Origin: Saccoglossus kowalevskii
Lineage: Eukaryota; Hemichordata; Enteropneusta; Harrimaniidae
Assembly (NCBI RefSeq): GCF_000003605.2
Contig: NW_003115098.1
Location: forward strand, 1-45,316
DNA: 45,316 nt
Direction of reading: 5' to 3'
Shown: positions 18,527 to 29,049 of the stretch, piece after piece
How positions within the stretch are numbered: position 1 is the first letter of the stretch
Layout of the letters: every line of letters starts with the position of its first letter
Notes under the pieces: generated by a model
Seen by the model: the letters and a program-made list of their open reading frames with translations, nothing else
Told to the model about the DNA's origin: nothing
Database searches by the model: none
Made by a program: the position numbers and the translations under genes

Positions 18527-18785
18527 GAAACGATATCTATGCTGGATACCATGTGAAACTACGTGCCCATAAAGCTAACTTCTCTTGAACTGCAGTTCTG
18601 CAGTGGCGTTAATCAAAGTTATTTGCATTTTAATCCACGTTATCAATGTTCCAAGTATAACTTAGCACTATATATGAATAGAGGTGTAATGTACACTAAT
18701 TTACCTATTGTTTTCAACGACACGTTTCATAAGGTGGTGTTAATTATAAGTAAACCGGAATTTGTTTTCTCCTGCGGCGTCAATT

Positions 18786-18789
18786 AAAA
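18786..18789 (-). terminator. Pol III terminator of CAC genes (reference copy)
   Basis: AAAA on the + strand gives TTTT on the - strand, about 13 nt past the discriminator of the CAC gene ending at 18802. Copies with ACAAAA instead of ACTAAA gain a second TTTT closer to the gene. Confidence 0.65.
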
Positions 18790-18801
18790 CTAAATGATAT
18801 T

Positions 18802-18874
18802 TGTTTTCGCCCGGGTTCGAACCGGGGGCCTTTCGCGTGTGAGACGAACGTGATAACCACTACACTACGAAAAC
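18802..18874 (-). tRNA. tRNA-Val-CAC: tRNA-Val(CAC)
   Basis: Full length. C31 to T keeps a T-G pair. Confidence 0.88.
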
Positions 18875-19019
18875 TCGTTACATGAAATCCCAAAAAATCA
18901 GTTAGGCTTCAAATGTTGTATTCGCAAGTTTTTGAAACTGCAAAATTGGAAGATTGTGTGATCAATTCACTATACTGTTAATTGTATTTTCGAGAAGATG
19001 TGAGAAAAGCAAGCAGCCT

Positions 19020-19080
19020 GTTTCCGTAGTGTAGTGGTTATCACGTTCGGCTAACACGCGAAAGGTCCCTGGCGGAAACA
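19020..19080 (+). pseudogene. tRNA-Val(AAC) pseudogene, 12-nt deletion
   Basis: G31 and B-box deletion, no other change. Confidence 0.92.
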
Positions 19081-19377
19081 ATATGAAGCCAGTAAATATT
19101 TTGAAACGATATCTATGCTGGATACCATGTGAAACTACGTGCCCACAAAGCTAACTTCTCTTGAACTGCAGTTCTGCAGTGGCGTTAATCAAAGTTATTT
19201 GCATTTTAATCCACGTTATCAATGTTCCAAGTATAACTTAGCACTATATATGAATAGAGGTGTAATGTACACTAATTTACCTATTGTCTTCAACGACACG
19301 TTTCATAAGGTGGTGTTAATTATAAGTAAATTGGAATTTGTTTTCTCCTGCGGCGTCAATTAAAACTAAATAATTTT

Positions 19378-19450
19378 TGTTTTCGCCCGGGTTCGTACCG
19401 GGGGCATTTTGCGTGTGAGGCGAACGTGATAACCACTACACTATGAAAAC
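19378..19450 (-). tRNA. tRNA-Val(CAC), multiply mutated
   Basis: T55 to A damages the B box, G41 to A and G7 to A break stems, and G45 is T. Probably inactive. Confidence 0.7.
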
Positions 19451-19595
19451 TCGTTACATAAAATCGAAAAAAATCAGTTAGGCTCCAAATGTTGTATTCG
19501 CAAGTTTTTGAAACTGCAAAATTGGAAGATTGTGTGATCAATTCACTATACTGTTAATTGTATTTTCGAGAAGATGTGAGAAAAGCAAGCAGCCT

Positions 19596-19656
19596 GTTTC
19601 CGTAGTGTAGTGGTTATAACGTTCGGCTAACACGCGAAAGGTCCCTGTTGGAAACA
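19596..19656 (+). pseudogene. tRNA-Val(AAC) pseudogene, 12-nt deletion
   Basis: G31 and B-box deletion, with extra changes ATAAC for ATCAC and CTGTTGG for CTGGCGG. Duplicate at 28620, offset 9,024 bp. Confidence 0.9.
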
Positions 19657-19952
19657 ATATGAAGCCAGTAAATATTTTGAAACGATATCTATGCTGGATA
19701 CCATCTGAAACTACGTGCATAAAAGCTAACTTCTCTTCAACTGCAGTTTTTTAGTGGCGTTAATCAAAGTTATTTGCATTTTAATCCACGTTATCAATGT
19801 TCCAAGTATAACTTAGCACTATATATGAATAGAGGTGTAATGTACACTAATTTACCTATTGTCTTCAACGACACGTTTCATAAGGTGGTGTTAATTATAA
19901 GTAAATTGGAATTTGTTTTCTCCTGCGGCGTCAATTAAAACAAAATGATATT

Positions 19953-20025
19953 TGTTTTCGCCCGGGTTCGAACCGGGAGCCTTTCGCGTGTTAGGCAAAC
20001 GTGATAACCACTACACTACGAAAAC
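19953..20025 (-). tRNA. CAC-type body with anticodon AAC
   Basis: The acceptor and T-arm are CAC-type, but C34 to A gives CTAACAC. C29 to T and C48 to T are also present. It could act as a second kind of tRNA-Val(AAC). Confidence 0.82.
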
Positions 20026-20170
20026 TCGTTACATGAAATCCCAAAAAATCAGTTAGGCTTCAAATGTTGTATTCGCAAGTTTTTGAAACTGCAAAATTGG
20101 AAGATTGTGTGATCAATTCACTATACTGTTAATTGTATTTTCGAGAAGATGTGAGAAAAGCAAGCAGCCT

Positions 20171-20231
20171 GTTTCCGTAGTGTAGTGGTTATCACGTTCG
20201 GCTAACACGCGAAAGGTCCCTGGCGGAAACA
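20171..20231 (+). pseudogene. tRNA-Val(AAC) pseudogene, 12-nt deletion
   Basis: G31 and B-box deletion, no other change. Confidence 0.92.
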
Positions 20232-20528
20232 ATATGAAGCCAGTAAATATTTTGAAACGATATCTATGCTGGATACCATGTGAAACTACGTGCCCATAAA
20301 GCTAACTTCTCTTGAACTGCAGTTCTGCAGTGGCGTTAATCAAAGTTATTTGCATTTTTAATCCACGTTATCAATGTTCCAAGTATAACTTACACTATGT
20401 ATGAATAGAGGTGTAATGTACACTAATTTACCTATTGTCTTCAACGACACGTTTCATAAGGTGGTGTTAATTATAAGTAAATTGGAATTTGTTTTCTCCT
20501 GCGGCGTCAATTAAAACTAAATAATTTT

Positions 20529-20601
20529 TGTTTTCGCCCGGGTTCGAACCGGGGGCATTTCGCGTGTGAGGGGAACGTGATAACCACTACACTACGAAAA
20601 C
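20529..20601 (-). tRNA. tRNA-Val(CAC), stem variant
   Basis: G30 to C breaks an anticodon-stem pair; G45 is T. Confidence 0.77.
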
Positions 20602-20746
20602 TCGTTACATGAAATCGCAAAAAATCAGTTAGGCTTCAAATGTTGTATTCGCAAGTTTTTGAAACTGCAAAATTGGAAGATTGTGTGATCAATTCACTAT
20701 ACTGTTAATTGTATTTTCGAGAAGATGTGAGAAAAGCAAGCAGCCT

Positions 20747-20819
20747 GTTTCCGTAGTGTAGTGGTTATCACGTTCGCCTAACACGCGAAAGGTCCCTGGT
20801 TCGAGCCCAGGCGGAAACA
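20747..20819 (+). tRNA. tRNA-Val-AAC: tRNA-Val(AAC), consensus
   Basis: Identical to the reference copy. Confidence 0.95.
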
Positions 20820-21116
20820 ATATGAAGCCAGTAAATATTTTGAAACGTTATCTATGCTGGATACCATGTGAAACTACGTGCCCATAAAGCTAACTTCTCT
20901 TGAACTGCAGTTCTGCAGTGGCGTTAATCAAAGTTATTGGCATTTTAATCCACGTAATCAATGTTCCAAGTATAACTTAGCACTATATATGAATAGAGGT
21001 GTAATGTACACTAATTTACCTATTGTCTTCAGCGACACGTTTCATAAGGTGGTGTTAATTATAAGTAAATTGAAATTTCTTTTCCAATGCGGCGTTAATT
21101 AAAACTAAATGATTTT

Positions 21117-21189
21117 TGTTTTCGCCCGGGTTCGAACCGGGGGCATTTCGCATGTGAGGCAAACGTGATAACCACTACACTACGAAAAC
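21117..21189 (-). tRNA. tRNA-Val-CAC: tRNA-Val(CAC), variant
   Basis: Full length with G45 to T, C38 to T and C29 to T; stems still pair. Confidence 0.84.
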
Positions 21190-21334
21190 TCGTTACATGA
21201 AATCCCAAAAAATCAGTTAGGCTTCAAATGTTGTATTCGCAAGTTTTTGAAACTGCAAAATTGGAAGATTGTGTGATCAATTCACTATACTGTTAGTTGT
21301 ATTTTCGAGAAGATGTGAGAAAAGCAAGCAGCCT

Positions 21335-21395
21335 GTTTCCGTAGTGTAGTGGCTATCACGTTCGGCTAACACGCGAAAGGTCCCTGGCGGAAACA
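21335..21395 (+). pseudogene. tRNA-Val(AAC) pseudogene, 12-nt deletion
   Basis: G31, B-box deletion and a D-loop T to C. Confidence 0.91.
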
Positions 21396-21692
21396 ATATG
21401 AAGCCAGTAAATATTTTGAAACGATATCTATGCTGGATACCATGTGAAACTACGTGCCCATAAAGCTAACTTCTCTTGAACTGCAGTTCTGCAGTGGCGT
21501 TAATCAAAGTTATTTGCATTTTAATCCACGTTATCAATGTTCCAAGTATAACTTAGCACTATATATGAATAGAGGTGTAATGTACACTAATTTACCTATT
21601 GTCTTCAACACCACGTTTCATAAGGTGGTGTTAATTATAAGTAAATTGGAATTTGTTTTCTCCTGCGGCGTCAATTAAAACTAAATAATTTT

Positions 21693-21765
21693 TGTTTTCG
21701 CCCGGGTTCGAACCGGGGGCATTTCGCGTGTGAGGCGAACGTGATAACCACTACACTACGAAAAC
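21693..21765 (-). tRNA. tRNA-Val-CAC: tRNA-Val(CAC)
   Basis: Full length; only G45 to T in the variable loop. Confidence 0.89.
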
Positions 21766-21911
21766 TCGTTACATGAAATCGCAAAAAATCAGTTAGGCTT
21801 CAAATGTTGTATTCGCAAGTTTTTGAAACTGCAAAATTGGAAGATTGTGTGATCAATTCACTATACTGTTAGTTGTTTTTTCGAGAAGATGTGAGAAAAA
21901 GCAAGCAGCCT

Positions 21912-21984
21912 GTTTCCGTAGTGTAGTGGTTATCACGTTCGGCTAACACGCGAAAGGTCCCTGGTTCGAGCCCAGGCGGAAACA
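21912..21984 (+). tRNA. tRNA-Val(AAC), G31 with intact T-arm
   Basis: B box intact but C31 to G, like 14491. Confidence 0.8.
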
Positions 21985-22281
21985 ACATGAATCCAGTAAA
22001 TATTTTGAAACGATATCTATGCTGGATAACAAGTGAAACTACGTGCCCATAAAGCTAACTTCTCTTGAACTGCAGTTCTGCAGTGGCGTTAATCAAAGTT
22101 ATTTGCATTTTAATCCACGTTATCAATGTTCCAAGTATAACTTAGCACTATATATGAATAGAGGTGTAATGTACACTAATTTACCTATTGTCTTCAACGA
22201 CACGTTTCATAAGGTGGTGTTAATTATAAGTAAATTGGAATTTGTTTTCTCCTGCGGCGTCAATTAAAACAAAATGATATT

Positions 22282-22354
22282 TGTTTTCGCCCGGGTTCGA
22301 ACCGGGAGCCTTTCGCGTGTGAGGCAAACGTGATAACCACTACACTACGAAAAC
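22282..22354 (-). tRNA. tRNA-Val-CAC: tRNA-Val(CAC)
   Basis: Full length with C48 to T and C29 to T. Confidence 0.87.
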
Positions 22355-22499
22355 TCGTTACATGAAATCCCAAAAAATCAGTTAGGCTTCAAATGTTGTA
22401 TTCGCAAGTTTTTGAAACTGCAAAATTGGAAGATTGTGTGATCAATTCACTATACTGTTAATTGTATTTTCGAGAAGATGTGAGAAAAGCAAGCAGCCT

Positions 22500-22560
22500 G
22501 TTTCCGTAGTGTAGTGGTTATCACGTTCGGCTAACACGCGAAAGGTCCCTGGCGGAAACA
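22500..22560 (+). pseudogene. tRNA-Val(AAC) pseudogene, 12-nt deletion
   Basis: G31 and B-box deletion; part of a block repeated 7,283 bp downstream. Confidence 0.92.
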
Positions 22561-22857
22561 ATATGAAGCCAGTAAATATTTTGAAACGATATCTATGCTG
22601 GATACCATGTGAAACTACGTGCCCATAAAGCTAACTTCTCTTGAACTGCAGTTCTGCAGTGGCGTTAATCAAAGTTATTTGCATTTTAATCCACGTTATC
22701 AATGTTCCAAGTATAACTTAGCACTATGTATGAATAGAGGTGTAATGTACACTAATTTACCTATTGTCTTCAACGACACGTTTCATAAGGTGGTGTTAAT
22801 TATAAGTAAATTGGAATTTGTTTTCTCCTGCGGCGTTAATTAAAACTAAATGATTTT

Positions 22858-22930
22858 TGTTTTCGCCCGGGTTCGAACCGGGGGCCTTTCGCGTGTGAGG
22901 CGAACGTGATAACCACTACACTACGAAAAC
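22858..22930 (-). tRNA. tRNA-Val-CAC: tRNA-Val(CAC), consensus
   Basis: Reference CAC gene: acceptor GTTTTCG pairs with CGAAAAC, CCCGG pairs with CCGGG, B box GGTTCGAACCC. It would read GUG. Confidence 0.96.
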
Positions 22931-23075
22931 TCGTTACATGAAATCGAAAAAAATCAGTTAGGCTCCAAATGTTGTATTCGCAAGTTTTTGAAACTGCAAA
23001 ATTGGAAGATTGTGTGATCAATTCACTATACTGTTAATTGTATTTTCGAGAAGATGTGAGAAAAGCAAGCAGCCT

Positions 23076-23148
23076 GTTTCGGTAGTGTAGTGGTTATCAC
23101 GTTCGCCTAACACGCGAAAGGTCCCTGGTTCGAGCCCAGGCGGAAACA
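23076..23148 (+). tRNA. tRNA-Val(AAC), acceptor variant
   Basis: C6 to G breaks one acceptor pair; the rest is consensus. Confidence 0.8.
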
Positions 23149-23445
23149 ATACGAAGCCAGTAAATATTTTGAAACGATATCTATGCTGGATACCATGTGA
23201 AACTACGTGCCCATAAAGCTAACTTCTCTTGAACTGCAGTTCTGCAGTGGCGTTAATCAAAGTTATTTGCATTTTAATCCACGTTATCAATGTTCCAAGT
23301 ATAACTTAGCACTATATATGAATAGAGGTGTAATGTGCACTAATTTACCTATTGTCTTCAACGACACGTTTCATAAGGTGGTGTTAATTATAAGTAAATT
23401 GGAATTTGTTTTCTCCTGCGGCGTCAATTAAAACTAAATAATTAT

Positions 23446-23518
23446 TGTTTTCGCCCGGGTTCGAACCGGGGGCATTTCGCCTGTGAGGCGAACGTTATAA
23501 CCACTACACTACGAAAAC
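23446..23518 (-). tRNA. tRNA-Val(CAC), variant
   Basis: C23 to A weakens the D stem; C38 to G and G45 to T lie in loops. Confidence 0.77.
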
Positions 23519-23663
23519 TCGTTACATGAAATCGCAAAAAATCAGTTAGGCTTCAAATGTTGTATTCGCAAGTTTTTGAAACTGCAAAATTGGACGATTG
23601 TGTGATCAATTCACTATACTGTTAATTGTATTTTCCAGAAGATGTGAGAAAAGCAAGCAGCCT

Positions 23664-23736
23664 GTTTACGTAGTGTAGTGGTTATCACGATCGCCTAACA
23701 CGCGAATGGTCCCTGGTTCGAGCCCAGGCGGAAACA
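23664..23736 (+). tRNA. tRNA-Val(AAC), mutated
   Basis: C5 to A, T27 to A and A44 to T, exactly as at 4985. Confidence 0.75.
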
Positions 23737-24033
23737 ATATGAAGCCAGTAAATATTTTGAAACGTTATCTATGCTGGATACCATGTGAAACTACGTGCCC
23801 ATAAAGCTAACTTCTCTTGAACTTCAGTTCTGCAGTGGCGTTAATCAACGTTATTGGCATTTTAATCCACGTTATCAATGTTCCAAGTATAACTTAGCAC
23901 TATATATGAATAGAGGTGTAATGTACACTAATTTACCTATTGTCTTCAAGGACACGTTTCATAAGGTGGTGTTAATTATAAGTAAATTGGAATTTGTTTT
24001 CTCCTGCGGCGTCAATTAAAACTGAATGATTTT

Positions 24034-24106
24034 TGTTTTCGCCCGGGTTCGAACCGGGGGCCTTTTGCGTGTGAGGCGAACGTGATAACCACTACACTAC
24101 GAAAAC
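24034..24106 (-). tRNA. tRNA-Val-CAC: tRNA-Val(CAC), stem variant
   Basis: G41 to A, as at 5354. Confidence 0.8.
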
Positions 24107-24251
24107 TCGTTACATGAAATCGCAAAAAATCAGTTAGGCTTCAAATGTTGTATTCGCAAGTTTTTGAAACTGCAAAATTGGAAGATTGTGTGATCAATTC
24201 ACTATACTGTTAATTGTATTTTCGAGAAGATGTGAGAAAAGCAAGCAGCCT

Positions 24252-24313
24252 GTTTTCCGTAGTGTAGTGGTTATCACGTTCGCCTAACACGCGAAAGGTC
24301 CCTGGCGGAAACA
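24252..24313 (+). pseudogene. tRNA-Val(AAC) pseudogene, 12-nt deletion with C31
   Basis: B-box deletion with normal C31 and an extra T in the acceptor 5' strand. Confidence 0.88.
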
Positions 24314-24610
24314 ATATGAAGCCAGTAAATATTTTGAAACGATATCTATGCTGGATACCATGTGAAACTACGTGCCCATAAAGCTAACTTCTCTTGAACT
24401 GCAGTTCTGCAGTGGCGTTAATCAAAGTTATTTGCATTTTAATCCACGTTATCAATGTTCCAAGTATAACTTAGCACTATATAAGAATAGAGGAGTAATG
24501 TACACTAATTTACCTATTGTCTTCAACGACACGTTTCATAAGGTGGTGTTAATTATAAGTAAATTGGAATTTCTTTTCAAATGCGCCGTTAATTAAAACA
24601 AAATGATTTT

Positions 24611-24683
24611 TGTTTTCGCCCGGGTTCGAACCGGGGGCTTTTCGCGTGTGAGGTAAACGTGATAACCACTACACTACGAAAAC
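24611..24683 (-). tRNA. tRNA-Val(CAC), stem variant
   Basis: C29 to T, G30 to A, G45 to A subtype; first CAC gene of the 1176-bp repeat. Confidence 0.78.
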
Positions 24684-24828
24684 TCGTTACATGAAATCGC
24701 AAAAAATCAGTTAGACTCCAAATGTTGTATTCGCAAGTTTTTGAAACTGCAAAATTGGAAGATTGTGTGATCAATTCACTATACTGTTAATTGTATTTTC
24801 GAGAAGATGTGAGAAAAGCAAGCAGCCT

Positions 24829-24901
24829 GTTTCCGTAGTGTAGTGGATATCACGTTCGCCTAACACGCGAAAGGTCCCTGGTTCGAGCTCAGGCGGAAAC
24901 A
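24829..24901 (+). tRNA. tRNA-Val-AAC: tRNA-Val(AAC), variant
   Basis: T19 to A and C61 to T, as at 3227. Confidence 0.85.
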
Positions 24902-25198
24902 ATATGAAGCCAGTAAATATTTTGAAACGATATCTATGCTGGATACCATGTGAAACTACGTGCCCATAAAGCTAACTTCTCTTGAACTGCAGTTCTGCAG
25001 TGGCGTTAATCAAAGTTATTTGCATTTTAATCCATGTTATCAATGTTCCAAGTATAACTTAGCACTATATATGAATAGAGGTGTAATGTGCACTAATTTA
25101 CCTATTGTCTTCAACGACACGTTTCATAAGGTGGTGTTAATTATAAGTAAATTGGAATTTCTTTTCCAATGCGGCGTTAATTAAAACTAAATGATTTT

Positions 25199-25271
25199 TG
25201 TTTTCGCCCGGTTTCGAACCGGGGGCCTTTCGCGTGTGAGGCAAACGCGATAACCACTACACTACGAAAAC
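25199..25271 (-). tRNA. tRNA-Val-CAC: tRNA-Val(CAC), variant
   Basis: C60 to A in the T loop, A24 to G and C29 to T. Confidence 0.8.
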
Positions 25272-25416
25272 TCGTTACATGAAATCCCAAAAAATCAGTT
25301 AGGCTTCAAATGTTGTATTCGCAAGTTTTTGAAACTGCAAAATTGGAAGATTGTGTGATCAATTCACTATACTGTTAATTGTATTTTCGAGAAGATGTGA
25401 GAAAAGCAAGCAGCCT

Positions 25417-25489
25417 GTTTCCGTAGTGTAGTGGTTATCACGTTCGCCTAACACGCGAAAGGTCCCTGGTTCGAGCCCAGGCGGAAACA
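25417..25489 (+). tRNA. tRNA-Val-AAC: tRNA-Val(AAC), consensus
   Basis: Identical to the reference copy. Confidence 0.95.
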
Positions 25490-25786
25490 ATATGAAGCCA
25501 GTAAATATTTTGAAACGATATCTATGCTGGATACCATGTGAAACTACGTGCCCATAAAGCTAACTTCTCTTGAACTGCAGTTCTGCAGAGGCGTTAATCA
25601 AAGTTATTTGCATTTTAATCCACGTTATCAATGTTCCAAGTATAACTTAGCACTATATAAGAATAGAGGAGTAATGTACACTAATTTACCTATTGTCTTC
25701 AACGACACGTTTCATAAGGTGGTGTTAATTATAAGTAAATTGGAATTTCTTTTCCAATGCGCCGTTAATTAAAACAAAATGATTTT

Positions 25787-25859
25787 TGTTTTCGCCCGGG
25801 TTCGAACCGGGGGCTTTTCGCGTGTGAGGTAAACGTGATAACCACTACACTACGAAAAC
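25787..25859 (-). tRNA. tRNA-Val(CAC), stem variant
   Basis: T29/A30/A45 subtype, second copy in the 1176-bp repeat. Confidence 0.78.
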
Positions 25860-26004
25860 TCGTTACATGAAATCGCAAAAAATCAGTTAGACTCCAAATG
25901 TTGTATTCGCAAGTTTTTGAAACTGCAAAATTGGAAGATTGTGTGATCAATTCACTATACTGTTAATTGTATTTTCGAGAAGATGTGAGAAAAGCAAGCA
26001 GCCT

Positions 26005-26077
26005 GTTTCCGTAGTGTAGTGGATATCACGTTCGCCTAACACGCGAAAGGTCCCTGGTTCGAGCTCAGGCGGAAACA
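26005..26077 (+). tRNA. tRNA-Val-AAC: tRNA-Val(AAC), variant
   Basis: T19 to A and C61 to T. Confidence 0.85.
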
Positions 26078-26374
26078 ATATGAAGCCAGTAAATATTTTG
26101 AAACGATATCTATGCTGGATACCATGTGAAACTACGTGCCCATAAAGCTAACTTCTCTTGAACTGCAGTTCTGCAGTGGCGTTAATCAAAGTTATTTGCA
26201 TTTTAATCCATGTTATCAATGTTCCAAGTATAACTTAGCACTATATATGAATAGAGGTGTAATGTGCACTAATTTACCTATTGTCTTCAACGACATGTTT
26301 CATAAGGTGGTGTTAATTATAAGTAAATTGGAATTTCTTTTCCAATGCGGCGTTAATTAAAACTAAATGATTTT

Positions 26375-26447
26375 TGTTTTCGCCCGGGTTCGAACCGGGG
26401 GCATTTCGCGTGTGAGGCAAACGCGATAACCACTACACTACGAAAAC
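26375..26447 (-). tRNA. tRNA-Val-CAC: tRNA-Val(CAC), variant
   Basis: G45 to T, A24 to G and C29 to T. Confidence 0.82.
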
Positions 26448-26592
26448 TCGTTACATGAAATCCCAAAAAATCAGTTAGGCTTCAAATGTTGTATTCGCAA
26501 GTTTTTGAAACTGCAAAATTGGAAGATTGTGTGATCAATTCACTATACTGTTAATTGTATTTTCGAGAAGATGTGAGAAAAGCAAGCAGCCT

Positions 26593-26665
26593 GTTTCCGT
26601 AGTGTAGTGGTTATCACGTTCGCCTAACACGCGAAAGGTCCCTGGTTCGAGCCCAGGCGGAAACA
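26593..26665 (+). tRNA. tRNA-Val-AAC: tRNA-Val(AAC), consensus
   Basis: Identical to the reference copy. Confidence 0.95.
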
Positions 26666-26962
26666 ATATGAAGCCAGTAAATATTTTGAAACGATATCTA
26701 TGCTGGATACCATGTGAAACTACGTGCCCATAAAGCTAACTTCTCTTGAACTGCAGTTCTGCAGTGGCGTTAATCAAAGTTATTTGCATTTTAATCCACG
26801 TTATCAATGTTCCAAGTATAACTTAGCACTATATAAGAATAGAGGAGTAATGTACACTAATTTACCTATTGTCTTCAACGACACGTTTCATAAGGTGGTG
26901 TTAATTATAAGTAAATTGGAATTTCTTTTCAAATGCGCCGTTAATTAAAACAAAATGATTTT

Positions 26963-27035
26963 TGTTTTCGCCCGGGTTCGAACCGGGGGCTTTTCGCGTG
27001 TGAGGTAAACGTGATAACCACTACACTACGAAAAC
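26963..27035 (-). tRNA. tRNA-Val(CAC), stem variant
   Basis: T29/A30/A45 subtype, third copy in the 1176-bp repeat. Confidence 0.78.
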
Positions 27036-27180
27036 TCGTTACATGAAATCGCAAAAAATCAGTTAGACTCCAAATGTTGTATTCGCAAGTTTTTGAAACT
27101 GCAAAATTGGAAGATTGTGTGATCAATTCACTATACTGTTAATTGTATTTTCGAGAAGATGTGAGAAAAGCAAGCAGCCT

Positions 27181-27253
27181 GTTTCCGTAGTGTAGTGGAT
27201 ATCACGTTCGCCTAACCCGCGAAAGGTCCCTGGTTCGAGCTCAGGCGGAAACA
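27181..27253 (+). tRNA. tRNA-Val-AAC: tRNA-Val(AAC), variant
   Basis: T19 to A and C61 to T, plus A37 to C next to the anticodon. Confidence 0.82.
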
Positions 27254-27550
27254 ATATGAAGCCAGTAAATATTTTGAAACGATATCTATGCTGGATACCA
27301 TGTGAAACTACGTGCCCATAAAGCTAACTTCTCTTGAACTGCAGTTCTGCAGTGGCGTTAATCAAAGTTATTTGCATTTTAATCCATGTTATCAATGTTC
27401 CAAGTATAACTTAGCACTATATATGAATAGAGGTGTAATGTGCACTAATTTACCTATTGTCTTCAACGACACGTTTCATAAGGTGGTGTTAATTATAAGT
27501 AAATTGGAATTTCTTTTCCAATGCGGCGTTAATTAAAACTAAATGATTTT

Positions 27551-27623
27551 TGTTTTCGCCCGGGTTCGAACCGGGGGCATTTCGCGTGTGAGGCAAACGC
27601 GATAACCACTACACTACGAAAAC
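27551..27623 (-). tRNA. tRNA-Val-CAC: tRNA-Val(CAC), variant
   Basis: G45 to T, A24 to G and C29 to T, as at 26375. Confidence 0.82.
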
Positions 27624-27768
27624 TCGTTACATGAAATCCCAAAAAATCAGTTAGGCTTCAAATGTTGTATTCGCAAGTTTTTGAAACTGCAAAATTGGAA
27701 GATTGTGTGATCAATTCACTATACTGTTAATTGTATTTTCGAGAAGATGTGAGAAAAGCAAGCAGCCT

Positions 27769-27844
27769 GTTTCCGTAGTGTAGTGGTTATCACGTTCGCC
27801 TAACACGCGAAAGGTACCACATGGTTCGAGCCCAGGCGGAAACA
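27769..27844 (+). tRNA. tRNA-Val(AAC) with 3-nt longer variable/T region
   Basis: GGTCCCTGG is replaced by GGTACCACATGG, three bases longer, so the 5' strand of the T stem no longer pairs fully. The B box remains. Probably impaired. Confidence 0.75.
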
Positions 27845-28031
27845 ATATGAAGCCAGTAAATATTTTGAAACGATATCTATGCTGGATACCATGTGAAACT
27901 AAGTGCCCATAAAGCTAACTTCAAATGTTGTATTCGCAAGTTTTTGAAACTGCAAAATTGGAAGATTGTGTGATCAATTCACTATACTGTTAATTGTATT
28001 TTCGAGAAGATGTGAGAAAAGCAAGCAGCCT
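27845..28031. repeat. Short spacer with CTTC deletion junction
   Basis: The convergent spacer stops at GCTAACTTC near 27922 and continues as TTCAAATGTTG of the divergent spacer; CTTC is common to both. A CAC gene is lost between two AAC genes. Confidence 0.86.
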
Positions 28032-28104
28032 GTTTCGGTAGTGTAGTGGTTATCTCGTTCGCCTAACACTCGAAAGGTCCCTGGTTCGAGCCCAGTCGGA
28101 AACA
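28032..28104 (+). tRNA. tRNA-Val(AAC), four-change subtype
   Basis: G6, T24, T39 and T65, as at 16249. Confidence 0.72.
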
Positions 28105-28401
28105 ATATGAAGCCAGTAAATATTTTGAAACGATATCTATGCTGGATACCATGTGAAACTACGTGCCCATAAAGCTAACTTCTCTTGAACTGCAGTTCTG
28201 TAGTGGCGTTAATCAAAGTTATTTGCATTTTAATCCACGTTATCAATGTTCCAAGTATAACTCAGCACTATACATGAATAGAGGTGTAATGTACACTAAT
28301 TTATCTAGTGTCTTCGACGACACGTTTCATAAGCTGGTGTTAATTATAAGTAAATTGGAATTTGTTTTCTCCTGCGGCGTCAATTAAAACTAAATGATAT
28401 T

Positions 28402-28474
28402 TGTTTTCACCCGGGTTCGAACCGGGGGCCTTTCGCGTGTGAGGCGAACGTGATAACCGCTACACTACGAAAAC
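28402..28474 (-). tRNA. tRNA-Val-CAC: tRNA-Val(CAC), variant
   Basis: C66 to T (T-G acceptor pair) and T16 to C. Confidence 0.84.
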
Positions 28475-28619
28475 TCGTTATATGAAATCCCAAAAAATCA
28501 GTTAGGCTTCAAATGTTGTATTCGCAAGTTTTTGAAACTGCAAAATTGGAAGATTGAGTGATCAATTCACTATACTGTTAATTGTATTTTCAAGAAGATG
28601 TGAGAAAAGCAAGCAGCCT

Positions 28620-28680
28620 GTTTCCGTAGTGTAGTGGTTATAACGTTCGGCTAACACGCGAAAGGTCCCTGTTGGAAACA
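28620..28680 (+). pseudogene. tRNA-Val(AAC) pseudogene, 12-nt deletion
   Basis: Same extra changes (ATAAC, CTGTTGG) as 19596. Confidence 0.9.
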
Positions 28681-28976
28681 ATATGAAGCCAGTAAATATT
28701 TTGAAACGATATCTATGCTGGATACCATCTGAAACTACGTGCATAAAAGCTAACTTCTCTTCAACTGCAGTTTTTTAGTGGCGTTAATCAAAGTTATTTG
28801 CATTTTAATCCACGTTATCAATGTTCCAAGTATAACTTAGCACTATATATGAATAGAGATGTAATGTACACTAATTTACCTATTGTCTTCAACGACACGT
28901 TTCATAAGGTGGTGTTAATTATAAGTAAATTGGAATTTCTTTTCCAATGCGGCGTTAATTAAAACAAAATGATTTT

Positions 28977-29049
28977 TGTTTCCGCCCGGGTTCAAACCGG
29001 GGGCTTTTCGCGTGTGAGGTAAACGTGATAACCACTGCACTACGAAAAC
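28977..29049 (-). tRNA. tRNA-Val(CAC), multiply mutated
   Basis: T29/A30/A45 subtype plus C56 to T in the B box, T13 to C and A68 to G. Likely weak or inactive. Confidence 0.7.

Larger units (their letters stand above)
18505..18801. repeat. Reference convergent spacer between AAC and CAC 3' ends
   Basis: This segment is the pattern for the roughly 297-bp spacers where the 3' ends of an AAC and a CAC gene face each other. It contains the terminators of both genes and otherwise nothing recognisable. A 74-codon open frame (18563-18787) recurs in most copies, but it opens with GTG, and the ATG 24 bp upstream is followed directly by TGA in most copies, so it is not accepted as a gene. An AT-rich stretch including TATATATG lies near the middle. 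Confidence 0.8.
24314..27844. repeat. 1176-bp higher-order repeat, three copies
   Basis: Two diverged 588-bp units alternate as a fixed pair three times. CAC genes lie at 24612/25788/26964 and 25200/26376/27552, and AAC genes at 24829/26005/27181 and 25417/26593/27769, each exactly 1176 bp apart. Private changes repeat in register, including T19A/C61T in the first AAC gene. The last copy has a 3-nt longer AAC gene. Confidence 0.93.

Noticed and set aside
18563..18787. A 74-codon open frame recurring about 60 times in the convergent spacers
   Set aside because: It begins with GTG in a sequence that is clearly eukaryotic, and the nearby in-frame ATG is followed at once by TGA in most copies. 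Differences between copies often change the amino acid, several copies are frameshifted, and the frame lies between two Pol III terminators. Its recurrence is explained by repeat copying.
24589..24774. 61-codon minus-strand open frame over CAC genes
   Set aside because: It runs through the CAC tRNA gene and the divergent spacer, so it is a shadow of the tRNA.
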